Below are positions 44,149-52,285 of a stretch of DNA of 64,000 bases, one piece after another. Position 1 is the first letter of the stretch. Each line of letters opens with the position of its first letter. The translations under genes were made by a program, and so were the position numbers. The notes under the pieces are model-generated. The model made no database searches. It was not told where the DNA came from and was given only the letters and a program-made list of their open reading frames with translations. Origin of the DNA: Streptomyces lavendulae subsp. lavendulae (GTDB lineage: Bacteria; Actinomycetota; Actinomycetes; Streptomycetales; Streptomycetaceae); assembly GCF_002803845.1 (NCBI RefSeq), contig NZ_CP024985.1, positions 2,480,001-2,544,000 on the forward strand, written 5' to 3'.

Positions 44149-45210
44149 ATGCCCGAACTGCGTGTCGTGGCCGTCTCAAATGACGGCACACGACTGGTGC
44201 TCAAGGCTGCGGACAGCACGGAGTACACGCTTCCGATCGACGAGCGGCTGCGGGCTGCCGTGCGCAATGACCGCGCGCGCCTGAACCAGATCGAGATCGA
44301 GGTGGAGAGCCACCTCCGCCCCCGCGACATCCAGGCACGGATACGGGCCGGTGCCTCCGCGGAGGAGGTCGCGCAGCTCGCCGGCATCCCGGTCGACCGG
44401 GTCCGCCGCTTCGAGGGTCCCGTCCTGGCCGAGCGCGCCTTCATGGCGGAGCGGGCCCGCAAGACCCCCGTGCGCCGCCCCGGCGAGAACACCGGACCGC
44501 AGCTCGGCGAGGCCGTGCAGGAACGGCTCACCCTGCGGGGGGCCGACAAGGACTCCGTCCAGTGGGACTCCTGGCGCCGCGACGACGGCACCTGGGAGGT
44601 GCTGCTGGTCTACCGGGTGGCCACCGAACCGCACTCCGCGAGCTGGACGTACGACCCGCCGCGCCGGCTGGTCGTGGCCGTGGACGACGAGGCGCGCTCC
44701 CTGATCGGCGAGGCGGACGACCTGCCCTCGACCCCGGAGCCGACCTTCCCCTTCGTGCCGAGGATCGCCCGGCTGCCGCGCGACCGGCCGCTGGACCGCA
44801 CCCTGGACCGGCCGTTGGACCGTGCCCTCGACCGGCAGCTCGAACGGGTCGAGGGGCGTGCCGTCCCCGCACCCGTCCCGGAACCGGAGGAGGAGCGGGA
44901 CACGCTGACCAGCCTGCTGGAAGCGGTCCCGAGCTTCCGGGGCGACCTGGTGGTCCCGGACCGCACCGACCGGACCGAGGTCCCCGCCGAGGAGGCCGAG
45001 AGCGAGGAGCCCCCGGCCGCCGCCTCGGCCGGCGCCGGCACCGCGTACGCCGACGTGCTGATGCCGCGTACGGTGGCGGGCCACCGCGACCGGCTGACCG
45101 GAACGACGGACCGGCAGGCCGAGGCCGACGGGGTCCGCCCCGGGCGCCGTGCGGCGGTGCCCAGCTGGGACGAGATCGTCTTCGGCACCCGGCGCAAGAA
45201 GCAGGAGTAG
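44149..45210 (+). CDS. sepH: FtsZ regulator SepH (DUF3071)
   Basis: Cell-division regulator of 353 residues. SepH binds FtsZ and promotes its assembly in Streptomyces and mycobacteria. The N-terminal DUF3071 domain includes ELRVVAVSNDGTRLVLKA and a helix-turn-helix-like stretch (RIRAGASAEEVAQLAGIPVD). A central WDSWRRDDGTWEVLLVYR region is followed by a long disordered C-terminal half. That half contains about five tandem xLDR/xLER tetrapeptides (residues about 215-232). The start ATG 44149 follows GGGAGG. Confidence 0.92.
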   Translation: MPELRVVAVSNDGTRLVLKAADSTEYTLPIDERLRAAVRNDRARLNQIEIEVESHLRPRDIQARIRAGASAEEVAQLAGIPVDRVRRFEGPVLAERAFMAERARKTPVRRPGENTGPQLGEAVQERLTLRGADKDSVQWDSWRRDDGTWEVLLVYRVATEPHSASWTYDPPRRLVVAVDDEARSLIGEADDLPSTPEPTFPFVPRIARLPRDRPLDRTLDRPLDRALDRQLERVEGRAVPAPVPEPEEERDTLTSLLEAVPSFRGDLVVPDRTDRTEVPAEEAESEEPPAAASAGAGTAYADVLMPRTVAGHRDRLTGTTDRQAEADGVRPGRRAAVPSWDEIVFGTRRKKQE

Positions 45211-45212
45211 CC

Positions 45213-45248
45213 GCCGGGCCGGCGCCCCCGAGGGAGCGCCGGCCCGGC
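45213..45248. terminator. Bidirectional terminator after sepH
   Basis: A perfect 13-bp stem GCCGGGCCGGCGC (45213-45225) pairs with 45236-45248. It lies two bases after the sepH stop and just before the end of the convergent sulfurtransferase gene. Confidence 0.75.
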
Positions 45249-45256
45249 GCGCACCG

Positions 45257-46090
45257 TCAGGGGTTCGGGCCGGTGGCCACCGGTCGCGCCGGGTCCGAGG
45301 ACCAGTGCGACCAGCTGCCCGCGTAGAGGCCGGACCCGATTCCCGCCACTTCCAGGGCCAGTACCTCGTGCGCTCCGGACACCCCGGAGCCGCAGTACAC
45401 GCCCACCTCGGTGTCCCCGGTGGCACCCATCCGGGCGAACCGTGCGCGCAGGGTCTCGGCCGGCAGGAACAGGCCGTCCGGGCCGACGTTCTCCGTGGTC
45501 GGGGCCGATACGGCGCCCGGGATGTGGCCGCCGACCGGGTCGATGGGCTCCACCTCGCCGCGGTACCGCTCGCCGGCGCGGGCGTCGAGCAGCAGTCCCG
45601 TACGGGCGAGCGAGGCCGCCGCGTCGGCGTCCAGGAGCCCCCGAGCACCCGGGTTTGGCTTGAAATCGCCCTCCACGGGAGTGGGCGTGTCGGCGGTCAC
45701 CGCGCCGCCCGCGGCCGTCCACGCCGCCAGGCCCCCGTCCAGGACGCGCACGTCGGGGTGACCCGTCCAGCCCAGCAGCCACCAGGCACGTGCGGCGGCC
45801 CAGCCCTGCCCGCCGTCGTACACGACCACCGGCACGTCCGAGCGGACCCCGGCGCGGCGCATCACGGCGCCGAAGGCCTCCGGGTCCGGCAGCGGGTGAC
45901 GGCCGCCCGACCCGGGCGGACCTGCCAGTTCACGGTCGAGGTCGACGTACACCGCGCCGGGCAGGTGCCCGGCCTCGTAGGCGGGGCGCTGGTCGGGGCC
46001 GCCCAGCTGCCAGCGGATGTCCAGGAGCACGGGCGGCCGGGAACCGGCCATCTCGCTCATCAGTTCGGAGGCCGAGAGGATCGCAGTCAT
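45257..46090 (-). CDS. Thiosulfate/3-mercaptopyruvate sulfurtransferase
   Basis: Tandem rhodanese protein of 277 residues that transfers sulfane sulfur to cyanide or thiols. The N-terminal inactive domain (VLLDIRWQLGG, HLPGAVYVDLD) is followed by the active domain with HIPGAVSAP and the catalytic Cys loop YCGSGVSGAH. The CGSGV-type loop is commoner in mercaptopyruvate-type enzymes. ATG 46090 is preferred; an upstream start would add a non-conserved extension. Confidence 0.92.
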   Translation of the reverse strand: MTAILSASELMSEMAGSRPPVLLDIRWQLGGPDQRPAYEAGHLPGAVYVDLDRELAGPPGSGGRHPLPDPEAFGAVMRRAGVRSDVPVVVYDGGQGWAAARAWWLLGWTGHPDVRVLDGGLAAWTAAGGAVTADTPTPVEGDFKPNPGARGLLDADAAASLARTGLLLDARAGERYRGEVEPIDPVGGHIPGAVSAPTTENVGPDGLFLPAETLRARFARMGATGDTEVGVYCGSGVSGAHEVLALEVAGIGSGLYAGSWSHWSSDPARPVATGPNP

Positions 46091-46265
46091 GGGCTCATCT
46101 TCCTCCCCCGCCCGGACCCGCGTAACAAGCCGGACATGGACGGGCAGCAGTGATTCGGTCACTCTGCTCCGGGCCGTCGCCGCCCGGCCAGGTCGGGGCG
46201 CGCCGGGTCCCGCGGAGTGGAAGCATCAGCGGGTAACAGGGACACGACGGCAGGAGACGGCTGAC

Positions 46266-47060
46266 ATGACGGCGGCAGCGGGGGTTTCGCAGCGCCCGCC
46301 CGGCACACCGTGCTGGGTGAGCCTGATGGTGCACGGACTCGGGAACACCGAGGACTTCTACACGGACCTCTTCGGCTGGGAGTACGAGCCGGGCCCGAAC
46401 CAGCTGGGGCCGTACGTACGGGCCCTCCTCGACGGCCAGGAGGTGGCGGGCGTCGGGGAGATGCCGCCGGACCGGCACCTCCCGGTGGCCTGGACCACGT
46501 ACTTCGCCACCGATGACGCGGACGCCACCGCCGAGGCGATCCGCTCCTGCGGCGGAACGGTCGCGGTCGGACCGCTGGACGCCGGGGCGGCGGGCCGGAT
46601 GGCGATCTGTTCCGACCCGCTGGGCGCGATCTTCGGCATCTGGCAGGCCGGCGCCCATCCGGGCACGCGCCGGCCGGGGGTGCCCGGCACCCCGGTGTGG
46701 AACGAGCTGGTCACCCAGGACACCTCGACGGTCGGCAAGTTCTACCAGCACGTCTTCGGGCACGAGACGGAGGAACACCCGGCCTCGTCCACCGACTTCG
46801 ACCACGTGACGCTGCTCCTGGGCGGACGTCCGGTCGCCGCGGTGCACGGGGTCGGCCGGTCCCTGCCGCACGACCGGGGGCCGCACTGGATGACGTACTT
46901 CGAGGTGGCGGACACCGACGCGGCCGCCGCCCGGGTGACCGAGCTGGGCGGCCGGGTCGTCACGCCGCCCCGGGACGGCGTCCGCGGCCGGGTGGCCACC
47001 GTCGCGGACCCGGAGGGCGCGGTCTTCTCCCTCGTCCGCACGGACGTCCCGGCCGGCTAG
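46266..47060 (+). CDS. VOC-family protein with two glyoxalase-like domains
   Basis: Protein of 264 residues with two tandem vicinal-oxygen-chelate modules: WVSLMVHGLGNTEDFYTDLF...AICSDPLGAIFGIWQ and WNELVTQDTSTVGKFYQHVF...ATVADPEGAVFSLV. Similar two-module proteins in Streptomyces are annotated as glyoxalase/bleomycin-resistance-type or hydroxylases of unknown substrate. Most metal-ligand His/Glu positions are not obvious, so binding rather than catalysis is possible. Confidence 0.88.
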   Translation: MTAAAGVSQRPPGTPCWVSLMVHGLGNTEDFYTDLFGWEYEPGPNQLGPYVRALLDGQEVAGVGEMPPDRHLPVAWTTYFATDDADATAEAIRSCGGTVAVGPLDAGAAGRMAICSDPLGAIFGIWQAGAHPGTRRPGVPGTPVWNELVTQDTSTVGKFYQHVFGHETEEHPASSTDFDHVTLLLGGRPVAAVHGVGRSLPHDRGPHWMTYFEVADTDAAAARVTELGGRVVTPPRDGVRGRVATVADPEGAVFSLVRTDVPAG

Positions 47061-47085
47061 TCCACCGGAGCCGGGCGCCCCGGGA

Positions 47086-47871
47086 TCAGGACGCGGGGGC
47101 GTCGAGGGCCCGCAGGTCGGGACGTTTGGCGCTGCGGCCGTCCCCGGAGGACGCGCCGCGCAGGCGGCGGCCGAGCCACGGGCCGAGGAACCCGGCCGTC
47201 CAGCCGACTTCGGCCGCCGCGCTCCGGAGCAGGCCCGGGGCCGGGCGGGGCGGCAGCGGGTGGGCCCAGGTGCCGTCGTACCCGGGCACGGCGAGGGCTT
47301 CGGCCAGGGCGGCGGCGATCCTCGCGTGGCCGAGGGGGCTGGCGTGGAGCCGGTCCGTGCTCCACATCCGGGGGTCGTGGGCGGCGTCGGCCCGACCGGT
47401 TTCGGCCACGGCGACCCCGTGCCGGGCGGCCGCGGCACGGATGTGCTCGTTGATCTCGGCCACCCGGGGCGCCAGCGGCCGGGCCATCGGCGCGATCCGT
47501 GCCACGTCGGGGAAGGTCACGGTCGCCACCCGGGTTCCGGCGGCCGTGAGCGCGGCGAACATCTCCTCCAGGTGCCCGGCCGTGGCGGCCGCGTCGAACC
47601 GGGGCCTGAGCAGGTCGTTGACCCCGGCGACCACGGTCGTCACGTCGGGGCGCAGGGCGAGGGCGGGGCCCAGCTGCTGCGCGTGGACCTGGCCGGCGAG
47701 GCGGCCGCGCACGCCGAGGTTGGCGTAGAGCAGGCCGGGGTGGGCGGTCGCGAGGTGCGCGGCGAGCCGGTCGGCGAAGCCGCGCAGGCCGGTCGCGTCG
47801 TCCCCGTCCCCGAGCCCTTCGGTCTGGCTGTCGCCGAGGGCGACGTAGCGTACGGGTTCAGCGTTCGGCAC
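47086..47871 (-). CDS. SGNH/GDSL hydrolase
   Basis: Serine esterase/lipase of 261 residues with the four SGNH blocks: ALGDSQTEG (Ser), the LGVRGRLAG glycine, VVAGVNDLLRP (Asn) and DRLHASPLGH (Asp/His). There is no signal peptide, so it is probably cytoplasmic. It overlaps the PadR gene by 14 bp and is transcribed with it, so PadR likely controls this hydrolase. Confidence 0.9.
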   Translation of the reverse strand: MPNAEPVRYVALGDSQTEGLGDGDDATGLRGFADRLAAHLATAHPGLLYANLGVRGRLAGQVHAQQLGPALALRPDVTTVVAGVNDLLRPRFDAAATAGHLEEMFAALTAAGTRVATVTFPDVARIAPMARPLAPRVAEINEHIRAAAARHGVAVAETGRADAAHDPRMWSTDRLHASPLGHARIAAALAEALAVPGYDGTWAHPLPPRPAPGLLRSAAAEVGWTAGFLGPWLGRRLRGASSGDGRSAKRPDLRALDAPAS

Positions 47872-48427
47872 GGGCTGCCTGCCTCTCCTTGAGTACGGCC
47901 GCGATCCTCAGGCACCAGTCCCGGTGGCCCTGTTCGAAGGCCAGGCCGCGCAGGCAGGTCAGGTAGCCGCCGATGCGCTCGCCCCGGAGCAGGTACTCCG
48001 CCTCGTCCACGGGGCCGCGCATGGTGCGCAGCATCGCGCCGAGCAGTTCGATCTTGGCCGCCGCAGCGGCGGCCCGCTCTTCGAGCTGTTCGATCACCGG
48101 TCCGGTGCCGATGCGGTCGGCGCTCTGCACCTTGACCAGCAGGTCGTCACGGATGAAGGAGGGTTTCGGCGGCGCCTCGGCGAACCGCTCCAGCTCGGCG
48201 CGGCCGGCGTCGGTGACCCGGAACAGCCGCTTGTTGGGCCGGCTCTCCTGGACCACCTGCCGGCCCTCGACCAGTCCGTCCTGTTCGAGCTTGGCCAGTT
48301 CGGCGTAGAGCTGCTGGGGCAGGGCGTGCCAGAAGTTCGCGACGCCCACGTCGAAGGCCTTCGCCAGCTGGTACCCGCTGTACTCGCCGTCGAGCAGCGC
48401 CGCCAGGACCGCGTGTTTCAGGGCCAT
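47858..48427 (-). CDS. PadR-family transcriptional regulator
   Basis: Regulator of 189 residues with the PadR winged helix: KHAVLAALLDGEYSGYQLAKAF, LYAELAKLEQDGLV, and RVTDAGRAELERF. A C-terminal dimerisation domain (VirR-like, with AAAAAAKIELLGAML) follows. It is divergent from the SnoaL-like gene, with a strongly symmetric sequence between them that is a likely autoregulatory operator. Confidence 0.92.
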   Translation of the reverse strand: MALKHAVLAALLDGEYSGYQLAKAFDVGVANFWHALPQQLYAELAKLEQDGLVEGRQVVQESRPNKRLFRVTDAGRAELERFAEAPPKPSFIRDDLLVKVQSADRIGTGPVIEQLEERAAAAAAKIELLGAMLRTMRGPVDEAEYLLRGERIGGYLTCLRGLAFEQGHRDWCLRIAAVLKERQAARAER

Positions 48428-48469
48428 CCCGCCCGGCCCCCTTCCCTTTGATCGTCCGCCGCTGCATCA

Positions 48470-48503
48470 TACTCAAAAAACTGACTAGTCACATTCTTGA
48501 GTA
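48470..48503. promoter_or_regulatory. Nested palindrome, probable PadR operator
   Basis: An outer inverted repeat TACTCAA...TTGAGTA (48470-48476 with 48497-48503) and an inner perfect palindrome TGACTAGTCA (48482-48491) share exactly the same centre. The element lies 43 bp upstream of the PadR start and 41 bp upstream of the divergent SnoaL-like gene. Exact concentric symmetry in an AT-rich patch of a GC-rich genome is strong evidence for a dimeric regulator site. Confidence 0.75.
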
Positions 48504-48543
48504 GCTGCCGCATTCCCGTGTGTTCCGAGCACCTGGAGGGGTC

Positions 48544-48984
48544 ATGGAGACCGCCGAACGCTTCCGCACCGCCGTGGAGAAGCGCGATCTCAGCGCGCTG
48601 GACGATCTGTTCACCGAGGACGTCCGGTTCTACAGCCCGGTGAAGTTCACCCCCTTCGAGGGCAGGCCGATGGTGCTGGGCCTGTTCGGCGTGCTCCTGC
48701 GCGTCTTCGGGGACCTGCGCTACCTGGGCCGGCTGGACGGCGCCGCCGAGACGAGCGCCGACGGCGGGGAGGCCCCGTCGGTGGTCCTGCCGTTCCGGGC
48801 CGTCGTGGACGGGAAGCAGATCCACGGCATCGACCTGCTGCAGTTCGACGGGGCGGGCCGGATCAAGGAGTTCACGGTGATGGTCCGCCCCCAGTCGGCC
48901 GTCCACGCCCTGGGGCAGGCGGTCCTGGCGGGCCTGGTGGCCGACGGCCTCGTTCCCGATCCCGCGGCCGGCCAGGGCGCCTGA
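48544..48984 (+). CDS. SnoaL/NTF2-like protein
   Basis: Protein of 146 residues with the alpha+beta cone fold of SnoaL-like or ketosteroid-isomerase-like proteins: FRTAVEKRDLSALDDLFTED, VRFYSPVKFTPFEG, and IHGIDLLQFDGAGRIKEFTVM. Catalytic residues cannot be assigned. The ATG follows GGAGGGG. It is divergently transcribed from the PadR gene and may be its target. Confidence 0.88.
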   Translation: METAERFRTAVEKRDLSALDDLFTEDVRFYSPVKFTPFEGRPMVLGLFGVLLRVFGDLRYLGRLDGAAETSADGGEAPSVVLPFRAVVDGKQIHGIDLLQFDGAGRIKEFTVMVRPQSAVHALGQAVLAGLVADGLVPDPAAGQGA

Positions 48985-49015
48985 CGGACCGACACGCGCG
49001 CGGAAGGCCTTTCCT

Positions 49016-49064
49016 GCCGGCCCGGCATCTACTTGCTAATGTGGCAAGTAGATGCCGGGCCGGC
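49016..49064. promoter_or_regulatory. 21-bp perfect inverted repeat upstream of a membrane protein/regulator pair
   Basis: The arms 49016-49036 and 49044-49064 are perfectly complementary with a 7-nt TAATGTG loop. The inner part, CTACTTGC...GCAAGTAG, looks like an operator for a winged-helix regulator, and TAATGT could be part of a -10 element. As RNA it would also form a stable hairpin, so it could additionally terminate the SnoaL-like gene (stop at 48984). It is 42 bp upstream of the next start codon. Confidence 0.65.
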
Positions 49065-49105
49065 ACGTTTCAGGGAGGCCCGGCGACGAGCGGGAGGACT
49101 TCGTC

Positions 49106-49522
49106 ATGGGGGAACGGGCCGACGCCATCGCGTCGTTGAAGGGCATCGCGCGGATCGAGGACCGCGCGCGCGGGAGGAGCGGCTGGTACGCCGCCTACCT
49201 GTGGGTCTTCGCCGGATGGCAACTCTTCCTCGTTCCGGTGGTGTTGCTGTGGCACGGACGGACGGGCACCCTCGTCGGCACGGTGGGCAACGTGGCCGTC
49301 GTCATGGGCCTGTCCCTGTTCGCGACGCGGCAGCCCGTGGTCCCGCGCGGCCACGGCGGCCGCCACCTCCGGGTGATCGGCACCTGGGCGGTCGCCTACG
49401 TCACGAGCCTGCTGCTCGGTTACGCCGTCTTCCGCGACTCCACGGCCTTCGCGGTCGTGGCCGCCCTGGCGTGCGCACTGCCGGCGGCCGCCGCGGCCCG
49501 GCGTGAGGCGCGTTCCGCGTGA
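49106..49522 (+). CDS. Small four-helix membrane protein
   Basis: Integral membrane protein of 138 residues with about four hydrophobic segments (AAYLWVFAGWQLFLVPVVLL, VGTVGNVAVVMGLSLFA, WAVAYVTSLLLGYAVF, AVVAALACALPAAAA). It is preceded by CGGGAGGA and overlaps the following winged-helix gene by 4 bp. Two-gene cassettes of a small membrane protein and a short winged-helix regulator are common in Streptomyces; function unknown. Confidence 0.85.
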   Translation: MGERADAIASLKGIARIEDRARGRSGWYAAYLWVFAGWQLFLVPVVLLWHGRTGTLVGTVGNVAVVMGLSLFATRQPVVPRGHGGRHLRVIGTWAVAYVTSLLLGYAVFRDSTAFAVVAALACALPAAAAARREARSA

Positions 49523-49875
49523 CGGACGGGACCTCGGCGGGCGCGGAGCGGGTTCCGCACCCGCGCCACGCGCTCGCCCCGCTGCTGGGCTCGGCCGTAC
49601 GCCTGTCGGTCGTCGCCGCGCTCGCCCCGGTGCAGAAGGCCGAGTTCGGCTACGTACGGGACCTGGTGGAGATCACCGACTCCGCGCTGTCGAAGCAGGT
49701 CTCGCGGCTGGAGGAGGCGGGCTGGGTGACGGTGGAGAAGGGGCAGGTCGGCCGGCGGCCGCGGACCTGGCTGGCGCTGACCGAGGAGGGGCTGGCCCGC
49801 TACCGGCGCCACCTCGCCGCCCTCACCGCCATCGCGGGCACGGACGGCCCCGGCCCCGGCGCCGCCCGGGACTGA
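49519..49875 (+). CDS. Winged-helix DNA-binding protein (MarR/ArsR-like)
   Basis: Short regulator of 118 residues. The recognition region is ADS-like (LVEITDSALSKQVSRLEEAGWV) with a following beta wing (VEKGQVGRRPRTWLALTEEG). It resembles the DUF-type winged helices often paired with small membrane proteins. Start GTG 49519 overlaps the upstream stop (GTGA). The 21-bp palindrome at 49016-49064 is its most likely site of action. Confidence 0.88.
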   Translation: MTDGTSAGAERVPHPRHALAPLLGSAVRLSVVAALAPVQKAEFGYVRDLVEITDSALSKQVSRLEEAGWVTVEKGQVGRRPRTWLALTEEGLARYRRHLAALTAIAGTDGPGPGAARD

Positions 49876-50001
49876 CCCCGGGGACCCGGGGGCGCAGGCG
49901 GGACCGGGGTGCCGGTCGGGGCGCGGGCCCGCAACCCGGTTTGTGTGAATAGCCGACCACGTGATCAACCACGGCGAGTCGGCTTCTGCGAAGGGCATCC
50001 G

Positions 50002-51129
50002 ATGCCACGTTCACCGAGGAAGTCCCCCGGTCGCTCCCGCCGGCGGACGCTGGGCGCCGTCGGCGTGGCGGCGGCGTACGGACTCCTGCCCCTGACCGCC
50101 GCCTTCGCGGCCGTGCCGGCCCCCGGGGACGCGGACCTGGCCGTGGCGGGCGCGCTGCGTCCGAACGCCGCCGCGGGCGCCGCCCGGGAACACCGGGAGG
50201 CGGCGGGCGCGGTGGCGCGGGAGACCTACGACTACGTCCTGACGGTGACCAACCGGGGGCCGTCCGCGGCCCGGCAGGTACGCGTCACCGACCGGCTGCC
50301 CGCCTCGCTGGAGTTCGCCGCCTCCCGCGACGGCTGCTCGGTCAGCGGCCGAACGGTGACCTGCGGTCCGCCGGCCGCCCTGCCGGTGGGCCCGTCGCAC
50401 AGCTGAGTGATCACCGTACGGCTGGCGGCCGACTACCGCAGCGACGGCGGCGACATCGTCAACGATGCGGTCGTCGGAGCCGACACCCCGGACCCGGACG
50501 GGCTGGACAACACGACCTCGCTGACGGGGCTGAAGATCCCGCCGATCGCGCGGGCGGCCGACCTGTCGCTGCGCAAGACCGCCCTGCTCGCGAAGGGGCG
50601 CGAGGACGTCCGTCCGGGCGAGAAGTTCACGTACCTGATCACGGTGCACAACCAGGGCCCGGCGACGGCGCGGCAGGTCACGGTCACCGACCGGCTGCCG
50701 TCCTCGCTGGCCCTGCTCTCCTCACCGGACGACTGCGCGGTCCCGAAGGGCGAGGACCGGCTGGTGGTGTGCCCGCCGCTCGCCCGCCTGGCGGCCGGTG
50801 GGAGCGCGGAGTTCAGGATCACGGTCCGCGCGGTCACCGGGGAGCGGGGCCGTCCGCCGGGCCGCTCGTGCGCGCCGATCGAGAACGTCGCCCGCGTCAC
50901 CTCGGCGAGCTTCGACCCCGACCCGTCGGACAACGCCAACGAGCGGGGTACGACGGGCCCCGGCGGCGGCCGGCTGTGCCTGGTGTCCGACCGGGACGAG
51001 GGCCACCACGGCGGCCGTGGCGACCTCGCCGATTCGGGGGCCCGGGTCCCGGTCGGACTGCTGTGGGTCTCGGCCGCTCTGGTGACCGGTGGCGCGGCCC
51101 TGCGGACGGCCTTCCGCCCCCGCGCGTGA
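50002..51129 (+). pseudogene. DUF11-repeat surface protein interrupted by an in-frame stop
   Basis: A secreted protein with a signal peptide (RRRTLGAVGVAAAYGLLPL then AFA), two DUF11 conserved repeats and a C-terminal membrane anchor (VPVGLLWVSAALVTGGAAL followed by Arg), broken by TGA at 50404-50406. The frame continues unchanged on both sides: the first repeat runs from PSHS through the stop to VITVRLAADY. The matching position in the neighbouring DUF11 remnant reads SITWVIKVKL, so a Trp codon TGG has become TGA. Total length would be 375 residues. The downstream half (from GTG 50407) lacks a signal peptide and a ribosome site. A sequencing error or stop read-through remains possible. Confidence 0.75.
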
Positions 51130-51184
51130 CCGCCGGTCCGCGGACGGGGCCCTCACCGAGCGAGCAGACGAGGAACGTTCCGGA

Positions 51185-51686
51185 ATGACCATGCCCTGGA
51201 GTGCCCGGTGGCGCAGGGCCGCCGCCCCCTACTGTGCGCGGCGGCGCTGCTGCTGCCGTCACGCGGCGGCGGACGGCCGGCCCGACGGCCCGGGACCGCG
51301 TGCGCTGGCCTACGGCAGCGACCTGAGGAACACCGCCCAGGTCACGGCCGACAACATCGACCCCGCGAGCGAGAACGACGAGAGCACCGCCGCCGTGCCC
51401 GGCGGCCACGTCACGGATCCGTCCGCGGACCTCGCCCTCACCAAGGACCGTCACCTGCGGTCCGCTGCCCCGCCTGGCGCCGGGCGCCTCGATCACCTGG
51501 GTGATCAAGGTGAAGCTGGATCCGGAGTACACGGGCAACGGCTCTGACATCCGCAACACCGCGACCGTCGACGCGCTGACCGCCGACCCGAGGCCCGCGA
51601 ACAACACGAGCGCGGCCGCCGGTCCGCCCGAAGGCACGGTCAAGACCCCGACGGCCGACCTGGAGGTGGGCAGGACGACCCCGTGA
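51185..51686 (+). pseudogene. Second DUF11 gene, reduced to frameshifted remnants
   Basis: Pieces of a DUF11 protein are found in three frames. A signal-peptide-like segment (RRPLLCAAALLLP) is in one frame. The end of one repeat (YGSDLRNTAQVTADNIDP) and the start of the next (PSADLALTKD) are in a second. Then, after a shift at about 51450, VTCGPLPRLAPGASITWVIK to NTATVDALTADP is in a third. The normal middle of the repeat between ALTKD and VTCGP is missing, so there has been an internal deletion. The last frame stops just where another repeat begins (ADLEVGRTTP). No intact product is possible. Confidence 0.75.
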
Positions 51687-51715
51687 CCCGCTGATCCCCT
51701 GATCCGCTGATCGCC

Positions 51716-51752
51716 GGAAGGCCGGCGGGGCTCCGCGCCCCGCCGGCCTTCC
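51716..51752. terminator. Bidirectional terminator between the DUF11 remnant and the cupin gene
   Basis: A perfect 16-bp stem GGAAGGCCGGCGGGGC (51716-51731) pairs with 51737-51752 around a TCCGC loop. It lies between convergent transcription units. Confidence 0.85.
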
Positions 51753-51775
51753 TCACGCGCGGGTGCGGTGCGTCC

Positions 51776-52147
51776 TCACCGGGCCCACGGCAGGACGCGG
51801 GTGCCCTCGACGCCGGGCACGGAGGCCACTCCGTCCGCGCGCATGGCGACGTGCGCCCGGGCCGCCCGCGGGGCGTGGACCTGGCGGACGACGTCCGGCG
51901 GCAGGACGACGGTCTGCCCGGCCCCGACCTCCTCGATGCGGCCCGCGCAGGTGATGTGCAGGGCGCCCTCGGTCACGGTCCAGACCTGCTCGCGGCTGAC
52001 ACTGTGCTCGGGGCCGGTCCTGTCGGCCTCGATCTCCACGGTCCAGGTGCTGAGTTCCGCGCTGCCCCGGCTGGGGGCGGCCAGCCCGGTCATCCGGGCG
52101 TTCGGGGACTCGACGACGTTCTCGGCGGTGGGGGTGATCACGTGCAC
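51776..52147 (-). CDS. Cupin-domain protein
   Basis: Small single-cupin protein of 123 residues. The two cupin motifs are visible as EHSVSREQVWTVTEGALHI and VLPPDVVRQVHAP, with His and Glu in place for metal binding. Some members degrade small aromatics or quercetin-like flavonols or act as sensors; the substrate is unknown. It is divergent from a TetR gene with two similar operator-like sequences between them, so TetR probably represses it. Confidence 0.88.
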   Translation of the reverse strand: MHVITPTAENVVESPNARMTGLAAPSRGSAELSTWTVEIEADRTGPEHSVSREQVWTVTEGALHITCAGRIEEVGAGQTVVLPPDVVRQVHAPRAARAHVAMRADGVASVPGVEGTRVLPWAR

Positions 52148-52207
52148 GGCGGGCTCCTCGGTGGAGGTGGTGACGTTCAGGGAGTCTCCCTGGATGCGCT
52201 CGGGCTA

Positions 52208-52229
52208 TTTTTACTACGGACGTAAATTT
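52208..52229. promoter_or_regulatory. TetR operator candidate 1 (cupin side)
   Basis: TTTTTACTACGGACGTAAAT contains the inverted repeat TTTAC-N7-GTAAA and lies about 60 bp upstream of the cupin start. A second, nearly identical element is 51 bp further on. The AT-rich symmetric sequence is unusual here. Confidence 0.7.
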
Positions 52230-52258
52230 AGCCAGCCGCAGAAGGTCGGTCAAGAGCA

Positions 52259-52281
52259 TTTTTACTACGAGGGTAAGATTT
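52259..52281. promoter_or_regulatory. TetR operator candidate 2 (tetR side)
   Basis: TTTTTACTACGAGGGTAAGA repeats the first element with the half-sites TTTAC-N7-GTAAG. It ends five bases before the tetR ATG, so binding would block initiation of tetR. Two copies 51 bp (about five helical turns) apart suit cooperative binding and autoregulation. Confidence 0.7.
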
Positions 52282-52285
52282 GCCC

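Noticed and set aside
50407..51129. Treating the second half of the DUF11 locus as an independent gene starting at GTG 50407
   Set aside because: It starts in the middle of a DUF11 repeat, has no signal peptide or ribosome site, and continues the frame of the first half exactly.
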